64,000 nucleotides of DNA, taken from contig JAZGUH010000407.1 in NCBI GenBank assembly GCA_037893225.1, forward strand, positions 992,001 through 1,056,000, in the 5' to 3' direction. Shown piece after piece: positions 27,118-40,794 of this stretch. The notes under the pieces were generated by a model. The model was not told the DNA's origin, ran no database searches, and saw only the letters and a program-made list of their open reading frames with translations. The translations under genes were made by a program, and so were the position numbers. Origin of the DNA: Hippasteria phrygiana (lineage: Eukaryota; Echinodermata; Asteroidea; Valvatida; Goniasteridae). Numbering within the stretch: the first letter of the stretch is position 1; every line of letters begins with the position of its first letter.

Positions 27118-30100
27118 ATGGATAGCTTAGATCTGGCGGTACATGTTGCAATTATCGGCGGCTTCTTAGAGTTAAAACTTGTGGAGAAAATTCAAACCTC
27201 GCAATGTTTATTTTCTTTCCGGCCAACATCTGTGTGCATATTACTTTCTATTTATTGCTCCATGCCTGTCAAATTCCCTGGGGTATGGACTTGCTTTACT
27301 CATTCATAATTGCATGAAATATCAACAAAATTCAGTAATTTTGACATGTATGGATAGCTTAGATCTGGCGCTACATGTTGCAATTATCGGCGGCTTCTTA
27401 GAGTTAAAACTTGTGGAGAAAATTCAAACCTCGCAATGTTTATTTTCTTTCCGGCCACCATCTGTGTACATGTTACCGTCTATTTATTGCTCCATGCATG
27501 TCAAATTCCCTGGGGTATGGACTTGCTTTACTCATTCATAATTGCATGAAATATCAACCAAATTCAGTAATTTTGACATGTATGGATAGCTTAGATCTGG
27601 CGGTACATGTTGCAATCATCGGCGGCTTCTTAGAGTTAAAACTTGTGGAGAAAATTCAAACCTCGCAATGTTTATTTTCTTTCCGGCCAACATCTGTGTG
27701 CATATTACCTTCTATTTATTGCTCCATGCCTGTCAAATTCCCTAGGGTATGACTTGCTTTACTCATTCATAATTGCATGAAATATCAACCAAATTCAGTA
27801 ATTTTGACATATATGGATAGCTTAGATCTGGCGCTACATGTTGCAATTATCGGCGGCTTCTTAGAGTTAACAATTGTGGAGAAAATTCAAACCTCGCAAT
27901 GTTTATTTTCTTCCCGGCCACCATCTGTGTGCAGATTACCTTTTATTTATTGCTCCATGCCTGTCAAATTCCCTGGGGTATGGACTTGCTTTACTCATTC
28001 ATAATTGCATGAAATATCAACCAAATTCAGTAATTCTGACATGTATGGATAGCTTAGATCTGGCGCTACATGTTGCAATTATCGGCGGCTTCTTAGAGTT
28101 AAAACTTGTGGAGAAAATTCAAACCTCGCAATGTTTATTTTCTTTCCGGCCAACATCTGTGTGCATATTACCTTCTATTTATTGCTCCATGCCTGTCAAA
28201 TTCCCTAGGGTATGACTTGCTTTACTCATTCATAATTGCATGAAATATCAACCAAATTCAGTAATTTTGACATGTATGGATAGCTTAGATCTGGCGCTAC
28301 ATGTTGCAATCATCGGCGGCTTCTTAGAGTTAAAACTTGTGGAGAAAATTCAAACCTCGCAATGTTTATTTTCTTTCCGGCCACCATCTGTGTACATGTT
28401 ACCGTCTATTTATTGCTCCATGCATGTCAAATTCCCTGGGGTATGGACTTGCTTTACTCATTCATAATTGCATGAAATATCAACCAAATTCAGTAATTTT
28501 GACATGTATGGATAGCTTAGATCTGGCGGTACATGTTGCAATTATCGGCGGCTTCTTAGAGTTAAAACTTGTGGAGAAAATTCAAACCTCGCAATGTTTA
28601 TTTTCTTTCCGGCCAACATCTGTGTGCATATTACTTTCTATGTATTGCTCCATGCCTGTCAAATTCCCTGGGGTATGGACTTGCTTTACTCATTCATAAT
28701 TGCATGAAATATCAACCAAATTCAGTAATTTTGACATGTATGGATAGCTTAGATCTGGCGGTACATGTTGCAATTATCGGCGGCTTCTTAGAGTTAAAAC
28801 TTGTGGAGAAAATTCAAACCTCGCAATGTTTATTTTCTTTCCGGCCAACATCTGTGTGCATATTACTTTCTATTTATTGCTCCATGCCTGTCAAATTGCC
28901 TGGGGTATGGACTTGCTTTACTCATTCATAATTGCATGAAATATCAACCAAATTCAGTAATTTTGACATGTATGGATAGCTTAGATCTGGCGCTACATGT
29001 TGCAATTATCGGCGGCTTCTTAGAGTTAACACTTGTGGAGAAAATTCAAACCTCGCAATGTTTATTTTCTTCCCGGCCACCATCTGTGTGCAGATTACCT
29101 CTTATTTATTGCTCCATGCCTGTCAAATTCCCTGGGGTATGGACTTGCTTTACTCATTCATAATTGCATGAAATATCAACAAAATTCAGTAATTTTGACA
29201 TGTATGGATAGCTTAGATCTGGCGCTACATGTTGCAATTATCGGCGGCTTCTTAGAGTTAAAACTTGTGGAGAAAATTCAAACCTCGCAATGTTTATTTT
29301 CTTTCCGGCCACCATCTGTGTACATGTTACCGTCTATTTATTGCTCCATGCATGTCAAATTCCCTGGGGTATGGACTTGCTTTACTCATTCATAATTGCA
29401 TGAAATATCAACCAAATTCAGTAATTTTGACATGTATGGATAGCTTAGATCTGGCGGTACATGTTGCAATCATCGGCGGCTTCTTAGAGTTAAAACTTGT
29501 GGAGAAAATTCAAACCTCGCAATGTTTATTTTCTTTCCGGCCAACATCTGTGTGCATATTACCTTCTATTTATTGCTCCATGCCTGTCAAATTCCCTAGG
29601 GTATGACTTGCTTTACTCATTCATAATTGCATGAAATATCAACCAAATTCAGTAATTTTGACATATATGGATAGCTTAGATCTGGCGCTACATGTTGCAA
29701 TTATCGGCGGCTTCTTAGAGTTAACAATTGTGGAGAAAATTCAAACCTCGCAATGTTTATTTTCTTCCCGGCCACCATCTGTGTGCAGATTACCTTTTAT
29801 TTATTGCTCCATGCCTGTCAAATTCCCTGGGGTATGGACTTGCTTTACTCATTCATAATTGCATGAAATATCAACCAAATTCAGTAATTCTGACATGTAT
29901 GGATAGCTTAGATCTGGCGCTACATGTTGCAATTATCGGCGGCTTCTTAGAGTTAAAACTTGTGGAGAAAATTCAAACCTCGCAATGTTTATTTTCTTTC
30001 CGGCCAACATCTGTGTGCATATTACCTTCTATTTATTGCTCCATGCCTGTCAAATTCCCTAGGGTATGACTTGCTTTACTCATTCATAATTGCATGAAAT

Positions 30101-31288
30101 ATCAACCAAATTCAGTAATTTTGACATGTATGGATAGCTTAGATCTGGCGCTACATGTTGCAATCATCGGCGGCTTCTTAGAGTTAAAACTTGTGGAGAA
30201 AATTCAAACCTCGCAATGTTTATTTTCTTTCCGGCCACCATCTGTGTACATGTTACCGTCTATTTATTGCTCCATGCATGTCAAATTCCCTGGGGTATGG
30301 ACTTGCTTTACTCATTCATAATTGCATGAAATATCAACCAAATTCAGTAATTTTGACATGTATGGATAGCTTAGATCTGGCGGTACATGTTGCAATTATC
30401 GGCGGCTTCTTAGAGTTAAAACTTGTGGAGAAAATTCAAACCTCGCAATGTTTATTTTCTTTCCGGCCAACATCTGTGTGCATATTACCTTCTATTTATT
30501 GCTCCATGCCTGTCAAATTCCCTAGGGTATGACTTGCTTTACTCATTCATAATTGCATGAAATATCAACCAAATTCAGTAATTTTGACATGTATGGATAG
30601 CTTAGATCTGGCGCTACATGTTGCAATCATCGGCGGCTTCTTAGAGTTAAAACTTGTGGAGAAAATTCAAACCTCGCAATGTTTATTTTCTTTCCGGCCA
30701 CCATCTGTGTACATGTTACCGTCTATTTATTGCTCCATGCATGTCAAATTCCCTGGGGTATGGACTTGCTTTACTCATTCATAATTGCATGAAATATCAA
30801 CCAAATTCAGTAATTTTGACATGTATGGATAGCTTAGATCTGGCGGTACATGTTGCAATTATCGGCGGCTTCTTAGAGTTAAAACTTGTGGAGAAAATTC
30901 AAACCTCGCAATGTTTATTTTCTTTCCGGCCAACATCTGTGTGCATATTACTTTCTATTTATTGCTCCATGCCTGTCAAATTCCCTGGGGTATGGACTTG
31001 CTTTACTCATTCATAATTGCATGAAATATCAACCAAATTCAGTAATTTTGACATGTATGGATAGCTTAGATCTGGCGGTACATGTTGCAATTATCGGCGG
31101 CTTCTTAGAGTTAAAACTTGTGGAGAAAATTCAAACCTCGCAATGTTTATTTTCTTTCCGGCCAACATCTGTGTGCATATTACTTTCTATTTATTGCTCC
31201 ATGCCTGTCAAATTCCCTGGGGTATGGACTTGCTTTACTCATTCATAATTGCATGAAATATCAACCAAATTCAGTAATTTTGACATGT
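27118..31288. repeat. L-B-P-A-P-B-L-L and D-B-P-A-P-B-P-B-L-L block
   Basis: An 8-monomer run (27118-28971, 1854 bp) is followed by a D-led 10-mer (28972-31288, 2317 bp). CAACAAAATTC occurs at 27327 and 29181, 1854 bp apart. CAAATTGCC at 28898 matches 8737, 20,161 bp upstream. The B-P-A-P motif of the 9-13 kb region is present here in short form, so this block shares ancestry with 7-10 kb. Confidence 0.83.
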
Positions 31289-34200
31289 ATGGATAGCTTA
31301 GATCTGGCGCTACATGTTGCAATTATCGGCGGCTTCTTAGAGTTAACACTTGTGGAGAAAATTCAAACCTCGCAATGTTTATTTTCTTCCCGGCCACCAT
31401 CTGTGTGCAGATTACCTCTTATTTATTGCTCCATGCCTGTCAAATTCCCTGGGGTATGGACTTGCTTTACTCATTCATAATTGCATGAAATATCAACCAA
31501 ATTCAGTAATTTTGACATGTATGGATAGCTTAGATCTGGCGCTACATGTTGCAATCATCGGCGGCTTCTTAGAGTTAAAACTTGTGGAGAAAATTCAAAC
31601 CTCGCAATGTTTATTTTCTTTCCGGCCACCATCTGTGTACATGTTACCGTCTATTTATTGCTCCATGCATGTCAAATTCCCTGGGGTATGGACTTGCTTT
31701 ACTCATTCATAATTGCATGAAATATCAACCAAATTCAGTAATTTTGACATGTATGGATAGCTTAGATCTGGCGCTACATGTTGCAATCATCGGCGGCTTC
31801 TTAGAGTTAAAACTTGTGGAGAAAATTCAAACCTCGCAATGTTTATTTTCTTTCCGGCCACCATCTGTGTACATGTTACCGTCTATTTATTGCTCCATGC
31901 ATGTCAAATTCCCTGGGGTATGGACTTGCTTTACTCATTCATAATTGCATGAAATATCAACCAAATTCAGTAATTTTGACATGTATGGATAGCTTAGATC
32001 TGGCGGTACATGTTGCAATTATCGGCGGCTTCTTAGAGTTAAAACTTGTGGAGAAAATTCAAACCTCGCAATGTTTATTTTCTTTCCGGCCAACATCTGT
32101 GTGCATATTACCTTCTATTTATTGCTCCATGCCTGTCAAATTCCCTAGGGTATGACTTGCTTTACTCATTCATAATTGCATGAAATATCAACCAAATTCA
32201 GTAATTTTGACATGTATGGATAGCTTAGATCTGGCGCTACATGTTGCAATCATCGGCGGCTTCTTAGAGTTAAAACTTGTGGAGAAAATTCAAACCTCGC
32301 AATGTTTATTTTCTTTCCGGCCACCATCTGTGTACATGTTACCGTCTATTTATTGCTCCATGCATGTCAAATTCCCTGGGGTATGGACTTGCTTTACTCA
32401 TTCATAATTGCATGAAATATCAACCAAATTCAGTAATTTTGACATGTATGGATAGCTTAGATCTGGCGGTACATGTTGCAATTATCGGCGGCTTCTTAGA
32501 GTTAAAACTTGTGGAGAAAATTCAAACCTCGCAATGTTTATTTTCTTTCCGGCCAACATCTGTGTGCATATTACTTTCTATTTATTGCTCCATGCCTGTC
32601 AAATTCCCTGGGGTATGGACTTGCTTTACTCATTCATAATTGCATGAAATATCAACCAAATTCAGTAATTTTGACATGTATGGATAGCTTAGATCTGGCG
32701 GTACATGTTGCAATTATCGGCGGCTTCTTAGAGTTAAAACTTGTGGAGAAAATTCAAACCTCGCAATGTTTATTTTCTTTCCGGCCAACATCTGTGTGCA
32801 TATTACTTTCTATTTATTGCTCCATGCCTGTCAAATTCCCTGGGGTATGGACTTGCTTTACTCATTCATAATTGCATGAAATATCAACCAAATTCAGTAA
32901 TTTTGACATGTATGGATAGCTTAGATCTGGCGCTACATGTTGCAATTATCGGCGGCTTCTTAGAGTTAACACTTGTGGAGAAAATTCAAACCTCGCAATG
33001 TTTATTTTCTTCCCGGCCACCATCTGTGTGCAGATTACCTCTTATTTATTGCTCCATGCCTGTCAAATTCCCTGGGGTATGGACTTGCTTTACTCATTCA
33101 TAATTGCATGAAATATCAACCAAATTCAGTAATTTTGACATGTATGGATAGCTTAGATCTGGCGCTACATGTTGCAATTATCGGCGGCTTCTTAGAGTTA
33201 AAACTTGTGGAGAAAATTCAAACCTCGCAATGTTTATTTTCTTTCCGGCCAACATCTGTGTACATGTTACCGTCTATTTATTGCTCCATGTATGTCAAAT
33301 TCCCTGGGGTATGGACTTGCTTTACTCATTCATAATTGCATGAAATATCAACCAAATTCAGTAATTTTGACATGTATGGATAGCTTAGATCTGGCGCTAC
33401 ATGTTGCAATTATCGGCGGCTTCTTAGATTTAACACTTGTGGAGAAAATTCAAACCTCGCAATGTTTATTTTCTTCCCGGCCACCATCTGTGTGCAGATT
33501 ACCTTTTATTTATTGCTCCATGCCTGTCAAATTCCCTGGGGTATGGACTTGCTTTACTCATTCATAATTGCATGAAATATAAACCAAATACAGTAATTTT
33601 GACATGTATGGATAGCTTAGATCTGGCGCTACATGTTGCAATCATCGGCGGCTTCTTAGAGTTAAAACTTGTGGAGAAAATTCAAACCTCGCAATGTTTA
33701 TTTTCTTTCCGGCCACCATCTGTGTACATGTTACCGTCTATTTATTGCTCCATGCATGTCAAATTCCCTGGGGTATGGACTTGCTTTACTCATTCATAAT
33801 TGCATGAAATATCAACCAAATTCAGTAATTTTGACATGTATGGATAGCTTAGATCTGGCGGTACATGTTGCAATCATCGGCGGCTTCTTAGAGTTAAAAC
33901 TTGTGGAGAAAATTCAAACCTCGCAATGTTTATTTTCTTTCCGGCCAACATCTGTGTGCATATTACCTTCTATTTATTGCTCCATGCCTGTCAAATTCCC
34001 TAGGGTATGACTTGCTTTACTCATTCATAATTGCATGAAATATCAACCAAATTCAGTAATTTTGACATATATGGATAGCTTAGATCTGGCGGTACATGTT
34101 GCAATTATCGGCGGCTTCTTAGAGTTAAAACTTGTGGAGAAAATTCAAACCTCGCAATGTTTATTTTCTTTCCGGCCAACATCTGTGTGCATATTACTTT

Positions 34201-35229
34201 CTATTTATTGCTCCATGCCTGTCAAATTCCCTGGGGTATGGACTTGCTTTACTCATTCATAATTGCATGAAATATCAACCAAATTCAGTAATTTTGACAT
34301 GTATGGATAGCTTAGATCTGGCGGTACATGTTGCAATTATCGGCGGCTTCTTAGAGTTAAAACTTGTGGAGAAAATTCAAACCTCGCAATGTTTATTTTC
34401 TTTCCGGCCAACATCTGTGTGCATATTACCTTCTATTTATTGCTCCATGCCTGTCAAATTCCCTAGGGTATGACTTGCTTTACTCATTCATAATTGCATG
34501 AAATATCAACCAAATTCAGTAATTTTGACATGTATGGATAGCTTAGATCTGGCGCTACATGTTGCAATCATCGGCGGCTTCTTAGAGTTAAAACTTGTGG
34601 AGAAAATTCAAACCTCGCAATGTTTATTTTCTTTCCGGCCACCATCTGTGTACATGTTACCGTCTATTTATTGCTCCATGCATGTCAAATTCCCTGGGGT
34701 ATGGACTTGCTTTACTCATTCATAATTGCATGAAATATCAACCAAATTCAGTAATTTTGACATGTATGGATAGCTTAGATCTGGCGGTACATGTTGCAAT
34801 TATCGGCGGCTTCTTAGAGTTAAAACTTGTGGAGAAAATTCAAACCTCGCAATGTTTATTTTCTTTCCGGCCAACATCTGTGTGCATATTACTTTCTATT
34901 TATTGCTCCATGCCTGTCAAATTCCCTGGGGTATGGACTTGCTTTACTCATTCATAATTGCATGAAATATCAACCAAATTCAGTAATTTTGACATGTATG
35001 GATAGCTTAGATCTGGCGGTACATGTTGCAATTATCGGCGGCTTCTTAGAGTTAAAACTTGTGGAGAAAATTCAAACCTCGCAATGTTTATTTTCTTTCC
35101 GGCCAACATCTGTGTGCATATTACTTTCTATTTATTGCTCCATGCCTGTCAAATTCCCTGGGGTATGGACTTGCTTTACTCATTCATAATTGCATGAAAT
35201 ATCAACCAAATTCAGTAATTTTGACATGT
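31289..35229. repeat. 17-mer higher-order unit (3941 bp), copy 1
   Basis: The order is D-B-B-P-B-L-L then D-E-A-B-P-L-P-B-L-L. Fourteen monomers of 232 bp and three of 231 bp give 3941 bp. The unit has two D-led parts, a 7-mer and a 10-mer, and later copies are built from these parts. The rare junction AAATATAAACC with AAATACAG precedes the B that follows A. Confidence 0.9.
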
Positions 35230-38200
35230 ATGGATAGCTTAGATCTGGCGCTACATGTTGCAATTATCGGCGGCTTCTTAGAGTTAACACTTGTGGAGAA
35301 AATTCAAACCTCGCAATGTTTATTTTCTTCCCGGCCACCATCTGTGTGCAGATTACCTCTTATTTATTGCTCCATGCCTGTCAAATTCCCTGGGGTATGG
35401 ACTTGCTTTACTCATTCATAATTGCATGAAATATCAACCAAATTCAGTAATTTTGACATGTATGGATAGCTTAGATCTGGCGCTACATGTTGCAATCATC
35501 GGCGGCTTCTTAGAGTTAAAACTTGTGGAGAAAATTCAAACCTCGCAATGTTTATTTTCTTTCCGGCCACCATCTGTGTACATGTTACCGTCTATTTATT
35601 GCTCCATGCATGTCAAATTCCCTGGGGTATGGACTTGCTTTACTCATTCATAATTGCATGAAATATCAACCAAATTCAGTAATTTTGACATGTATGGATA
35701 GCTTAGATCTGGCGCTACATGTTGCAATCATCGGCGGCTTCTTAGAGTTAAAACTTGTGGAGAAAATTCAAACCTCGCAATGTTTATTTTCTTTCCGGCC
35801 ACCATCTGTGTACATGTTACCGTCTATTTATTGCTCCATGCATGTCAAATTCCCTGGGGTATGGACTTGCTTTACTCATTCATAATTGCATGAAATATCA
35901 ACCAAATTCAGTAATTTTGACATGTATGGATAGCTTAGATCTGGCGGTACATGTTGCAATTATCGGCGGCTTCTTAGAGTTAAAACTTGTGGAGAAAATT
36001 CAAACCTCGCAATGTTTATTTTCTTTCCGGCCAACATCTGTGTGCATATTACCTTCTATTTATTGCTCCATGCCTGTCAAATTCCCTAGGGTATGACTTG
36101 CTTTACTCATTCATAATTGCATGAAATATCAACCAAATTCAGTAATTTTGACATGTATGGATAGCTTAGATCTGGCGCTACATGTTGCAATCATCGGCGG
36201 CTTCTTAGAGTTAAAACTTGTGGAGAAAATTCAAACCTCGCAATGTTTATTTTCTTTCCGGCCACCATCTGTGTACATGTTACCGTCTATTTATTGCTCC
36301 ATGCATGTCAAATTCCCTGGGGTATGGACTTGCTTTACTCATTCATAATTGCATGAAATATCAACCAAATTCAGTAATTTTGACATGTATGGATAGCTTA
36401 GATCTGGCGGTACATGTTGCAATTATCGGCGGCTTCTTAGAGTTAAAACTTGTGGAGAAAATTCAAACCTCGCAATGTTTATTTTCTTTCCGGCCAACAT
36501 CTGTGTGCATATTACTTTCTATTTATTGCTCCATGCCTGTCAAATTCCCTGGGGTATGGACTTGCTTTACTCATTCATAATTGCATGAAATATCAACCAA
36601 ATTCAGTAATTTTGACATGTATGGATAGCTTAGATCTGGCGGTACATGTTGCAATTATCGGCGGCTTCTTAGAGTTAAAACTTGTGGAGAAAATTCAAAC
36701 CTCGCAATGTTTATTTTCTTTCCGGCCAACATCTGTGTGCATATTACTTTCTATTTATTGCTCCATGCCTGTCAAATTCCCTGGGGTATGGACTTGCTTT
36801 ACTCATTCATAATTGCATGAAATATCAACCAAATTCAGTAATTTTGACATGTATGGATAGCTTAGATCTGGCGCTACATGTTGCAATTATCGGCGGCTTC
36901 TTAGAGTTAACACTTGTGGAGAAAATTCAAACCTCGCAATGTTTATTTTCTTCCCGGCCACCATCTGTGTGCAGATTACCTCTTATTTATTGCTCCATGC
37001 CTGTCAAATTCCCTGGGGTATGGACTTGCTTTACTCATTCATAATTGCATGAAATATCAACCAAATTCAGTAATTTTGACATGTATGGATAGCTTAGATC
37101 TGGCGCTACATGTTGCAATTATCGGCGGCTTCTTAGAGTTAAAACTTGTGGAGAAAATTCAAACCTCGCAATGTTTATTTTCTTTCCGGCCAACATCTGT
37201 GTACATGTTACCGTCTATTTATTGCTCCATGTATGTCAAATTCCCTGGGGTATGGACTTGCTTTACTCATTCATAATTGCATGAAATATCAACCAAATTC
37301 AGTAATTTTGACATGTATGGATAGCTTAGATCTGGCGCTACATGTTGCAATTATCGGCGGCTTCTTAGATTTAACACTTGTGGAGAAAATTCAAACCTCG
37401 CAATGTTTATTTTCTTCCCGGCCACCATCTGTGTGCAGATTACCTTTTATTTATTGCTCCATGCCTGTCAAATTCCCTGGGGTATGGACTTGCTTTACTC
37501 ATTCATAATTGCATGAAATATAAACCAAATACAGTAATTTTGACATGTATGGATAGCTTAGATCTGGCGCTACATGTTGCAATCATCGGCGGCTTCTTAG
37601 AGTTAAAACTTGTGGAGAAAATTCAAACCTCGCAATGTTTATTTTCTTTCCGGCCACCATCTGTGTACATGTTACCGTCTATTTATTGCTCCATGCATGT
37701 CAAATTCCCTGGGGTATGGACTTGCTTTACTCATTCATAATTGCATGAAATATCAACCAAATTCAGTAATTTTGACATGTATGGATAGCTTAGATCTGGC
37801 GGTACATGTTGCAATCATCGGCGGCTTCTTAGAGTTAAAACTTGTGGAGAAAATTCAAACCTCGCAATGTTTATTTTCTTTCCGGCCAACATCTGTGTGC
37901 ATATTACCTTCTATTTATTGCTCCATGCCTGTCAAATTCCCTAGGGTATGACTTGCTTTACTCATTCATAATTGCATGAAATATCAACCAAATTCAGTAA
38001 TTTTGACATATATGGATAGCTTAGATCTGGCGGTACATGTTGCAATTATCGGCGGCTTCTTAGAGTTAAAACTTGTGGAGAAAATTCAAACCTCGCAATG
38101 TTTATTTTCTTTCCGGCCAACATCTGTGTGCATATTACTTTCTATTTATTGCTCCATGCCTGTCAAATTCCCTGGGGTATGGACTTGCTTTACTCATTCA

Positions 38201-39170
38201 TAATTGCATGAAATATCAACCAAATTCAGTAATTTTGACATGTATGGATAGCTTAGATCTGGCGGTACATGTTGCAATTATCGGCGGCTTCTTAGAGTTA
38301 AAACTTGTGGAGAAAATTCAAACCTCGCAATGTTTATTTTCTTTCCGGCCAACATCTGTGTGCATATTACCTTCTATTTATTGCTCCATGCCTGTCAAAT
38401 TCCCTAGGGTATGACTTGCTTTACTCATTCATAATTGCATGAAATATCAACCAAATTCAGTAATTTTGACATGTATGGATAGCTTAGATCTGGCGCTACA
38501 TGTTGCAATCATCGGCGGCTTCTTAGAGTTAAAACTTGTGGAGAAAATTCAAACCTCGCAATGTTTATTTTCTTTCCGGCCACCATCTGTGTACATGTTA
38601 CCGTCTATTTATTGCTCCATGCATGTCAAATTCCCTGGGGTATGGACTTGCTTTACTCATTCATAATTGCATGAAATATCAACCAAATTCAGTAATTTTG
38701 ACATGTATGGATAGCTTAGATCTGGCGGTACATGTTGCAATTATCGGCGGCTTCTTAGAGTTAAAACTTGTGGAGAAAATTCAAACCTCGCAATGTTTAT
38801 TTTCTTTCCGGCCAACATCTGTGTGCATATTACTTTCTATTTATTGCTCCATGCCTGTCAAATTCCCTGGGGTATGGACTTGCTTTACTCATTCATAATT
38901 GCATGAAATATCAACCAAATTCAGTAATTTTGACATGTATGGATAGCTTAGATCTGGCGGTACATGTTGCAATTATCGGCGGCTTCTTAGAGTTAAAACT
39001 TGTGGAGAAAATTCAAACCTCGCAATGTTTATTTTCTTTCCGGCCAACATCTGTGTGCATATTACTTTCTATTTATTGCTCCATGCCTGTCAAATTCCCT
39101 GGGGTATGGACTTGCTTTACTCATTCATAATTGCATGAAATATCAACCAAATTCAGTAATTTTGACATGT
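35230..39170. repeat. 17-mer higher-order unit (3941 bp), copy 2
   Basis: The monomer order and length are identical to 31289-35229, and class marks agree monomer by monomer at a constant 3941-bp offset. No private difference between the two copies was noticed, so divergence must be very low. A base-by-base alignment was not possible here. Confidence 0.9.
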
Positions 39171-40794
39171 ATGGATAGCTTAGATCTGGCGCTACATGTT
39201 GCAATTATCGGCGGCTTCTTAGAGTTAACACTTGTGGAGAAAATTCAAACCTCGCAATGTTTATTTTCTTCCCGGCCACCATCTGTGTGCAGATTACCTC
39301 TTATTTATTGCTCCATGCCTGTCAAATTCCCTGGGGTATGGACTTGCTTTACTCATTCATAATTGCATGAAATATCAACCAAATTCAGTAATTTTGACAT
39401 GTATGGATAGCTTAGATCTGGCGCTACATGTTGCAATTATCGGCGGCTTCTTAGAGTTAAAACTTGTGGAGAAAATTCAAACCTCGCAATGTTTATTTTC
39501 TTTCCGGCCAACATCTGTGTACATGTTACCGTCTATTTATTGCTCCATGTATGTCAAATTCCCTGGGGTATGGACTTGCTTTACTCATTCATAATTGCAT
39601 GAAATATCAACCAAATTCAGTAATTTTGACATGTATGGATAGCTTAGATCTGGCGCTACATGTTGCAATTATCGGCGGCTTCTTAGATTTAACACTTGTG
39701 GAGAAAATTCAAACCTCGCAATGTTTATTTTCTTCCCGGCCACCATCTGTGTGCAGATTACCTTTTATTTATTGCTCCATGCCTGTCAAATTCCCTGGGG
39801 TATGGACTTGCTTTACTCATTCATAATTGCATGAAATATAAACCAAATACAGTAATTTTGACATGTATGGATAGCTTAGATCTGGCGCTACATGTTGCAA
39901 TCATCGGCGGCTTCTTAGAGTTAAAACTTGTGGAGAAAATTCAAACCTCGCAATGTTTATTTTCTTTCCGGCCACCATCTGTGTACATGTTACCTTCTAT
40001 TTATTGCTCCATGCATGTCAAATTCCCTGGGGTATGGACTTGCTTTACTCATTCATAATTGCATGAAATATCAACCAAATTCAGTAATTCTGACATGTAT
40101 GGATAGCTTAGATCTGGCGCTACATGTTGCAATCATCGGCGGCTTCTTAGAGTTAAAACTTGTGGAGAAAATTCAAACCTCGCAATGTTTATTTTCTTTC
40201 CGGCCACCATCTGTGTACATGTTACCGTCTATTTATTGCTCCATGCATGTCAAATTCCCTGGGGTATGGACTTGCTTTACTCATTCATAATTGCATGAAA
40301 TATCAACCAAATTCAGTAATTTTGACATGTATGGATAGCTTAGATCTGGCGGTACATGTTGCAATTATCGGCGGCTTCTTAGAGTTAAAACTTGTGGAGA
40401 AAATTCAAACCTCGCAATGTTTATTTTCTTTCCGGCCAACATCTGTGTGCATATTACTTTCTATTTATTGCTCCATGCCTGTCAAATTCCCTGGGGTATG
40501 GACTTGCTTTACTCATTCATAATTGCATGAAATATCAACCAAATTCAGTAATTTTGACATGTATGGATAGCTTAGATCTGGCGGTACATGTTGCAATTAT
40601 CGGCGGCTTCTTAGAGTTAAAACTTGTGGAGAAAATTCAAACCTCGCAATGTTTATTTTCTTTCCGGCCAACATCTGTGTGCATATTACTTTCTATTTAT
40701 TGCTCCATGCCTGTCAAATTCCCTGGGGTATGGACTTGCTTTACTCATTCATAATTGCATGAAATATCAACCAAATTCAGTAATTTTGACATGT
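39171..40794. repeat. Shortened HOR copy, 7-mer (1624 bp)
   Basis: The order is D-E-A-B-B-L-L. Compared with the 10-mer part D-E-A-B-P-L-P-B-L-L, the segment P-L-P is gone and all monomers are 232 bp. The first B (39867-40098) has TTACCTTCTA, a class P-like base, in an otherwise B-type tail, and the next monomer begins after AATTCTGAC. This marks a possible breakpoint. Confidence 0.85.
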
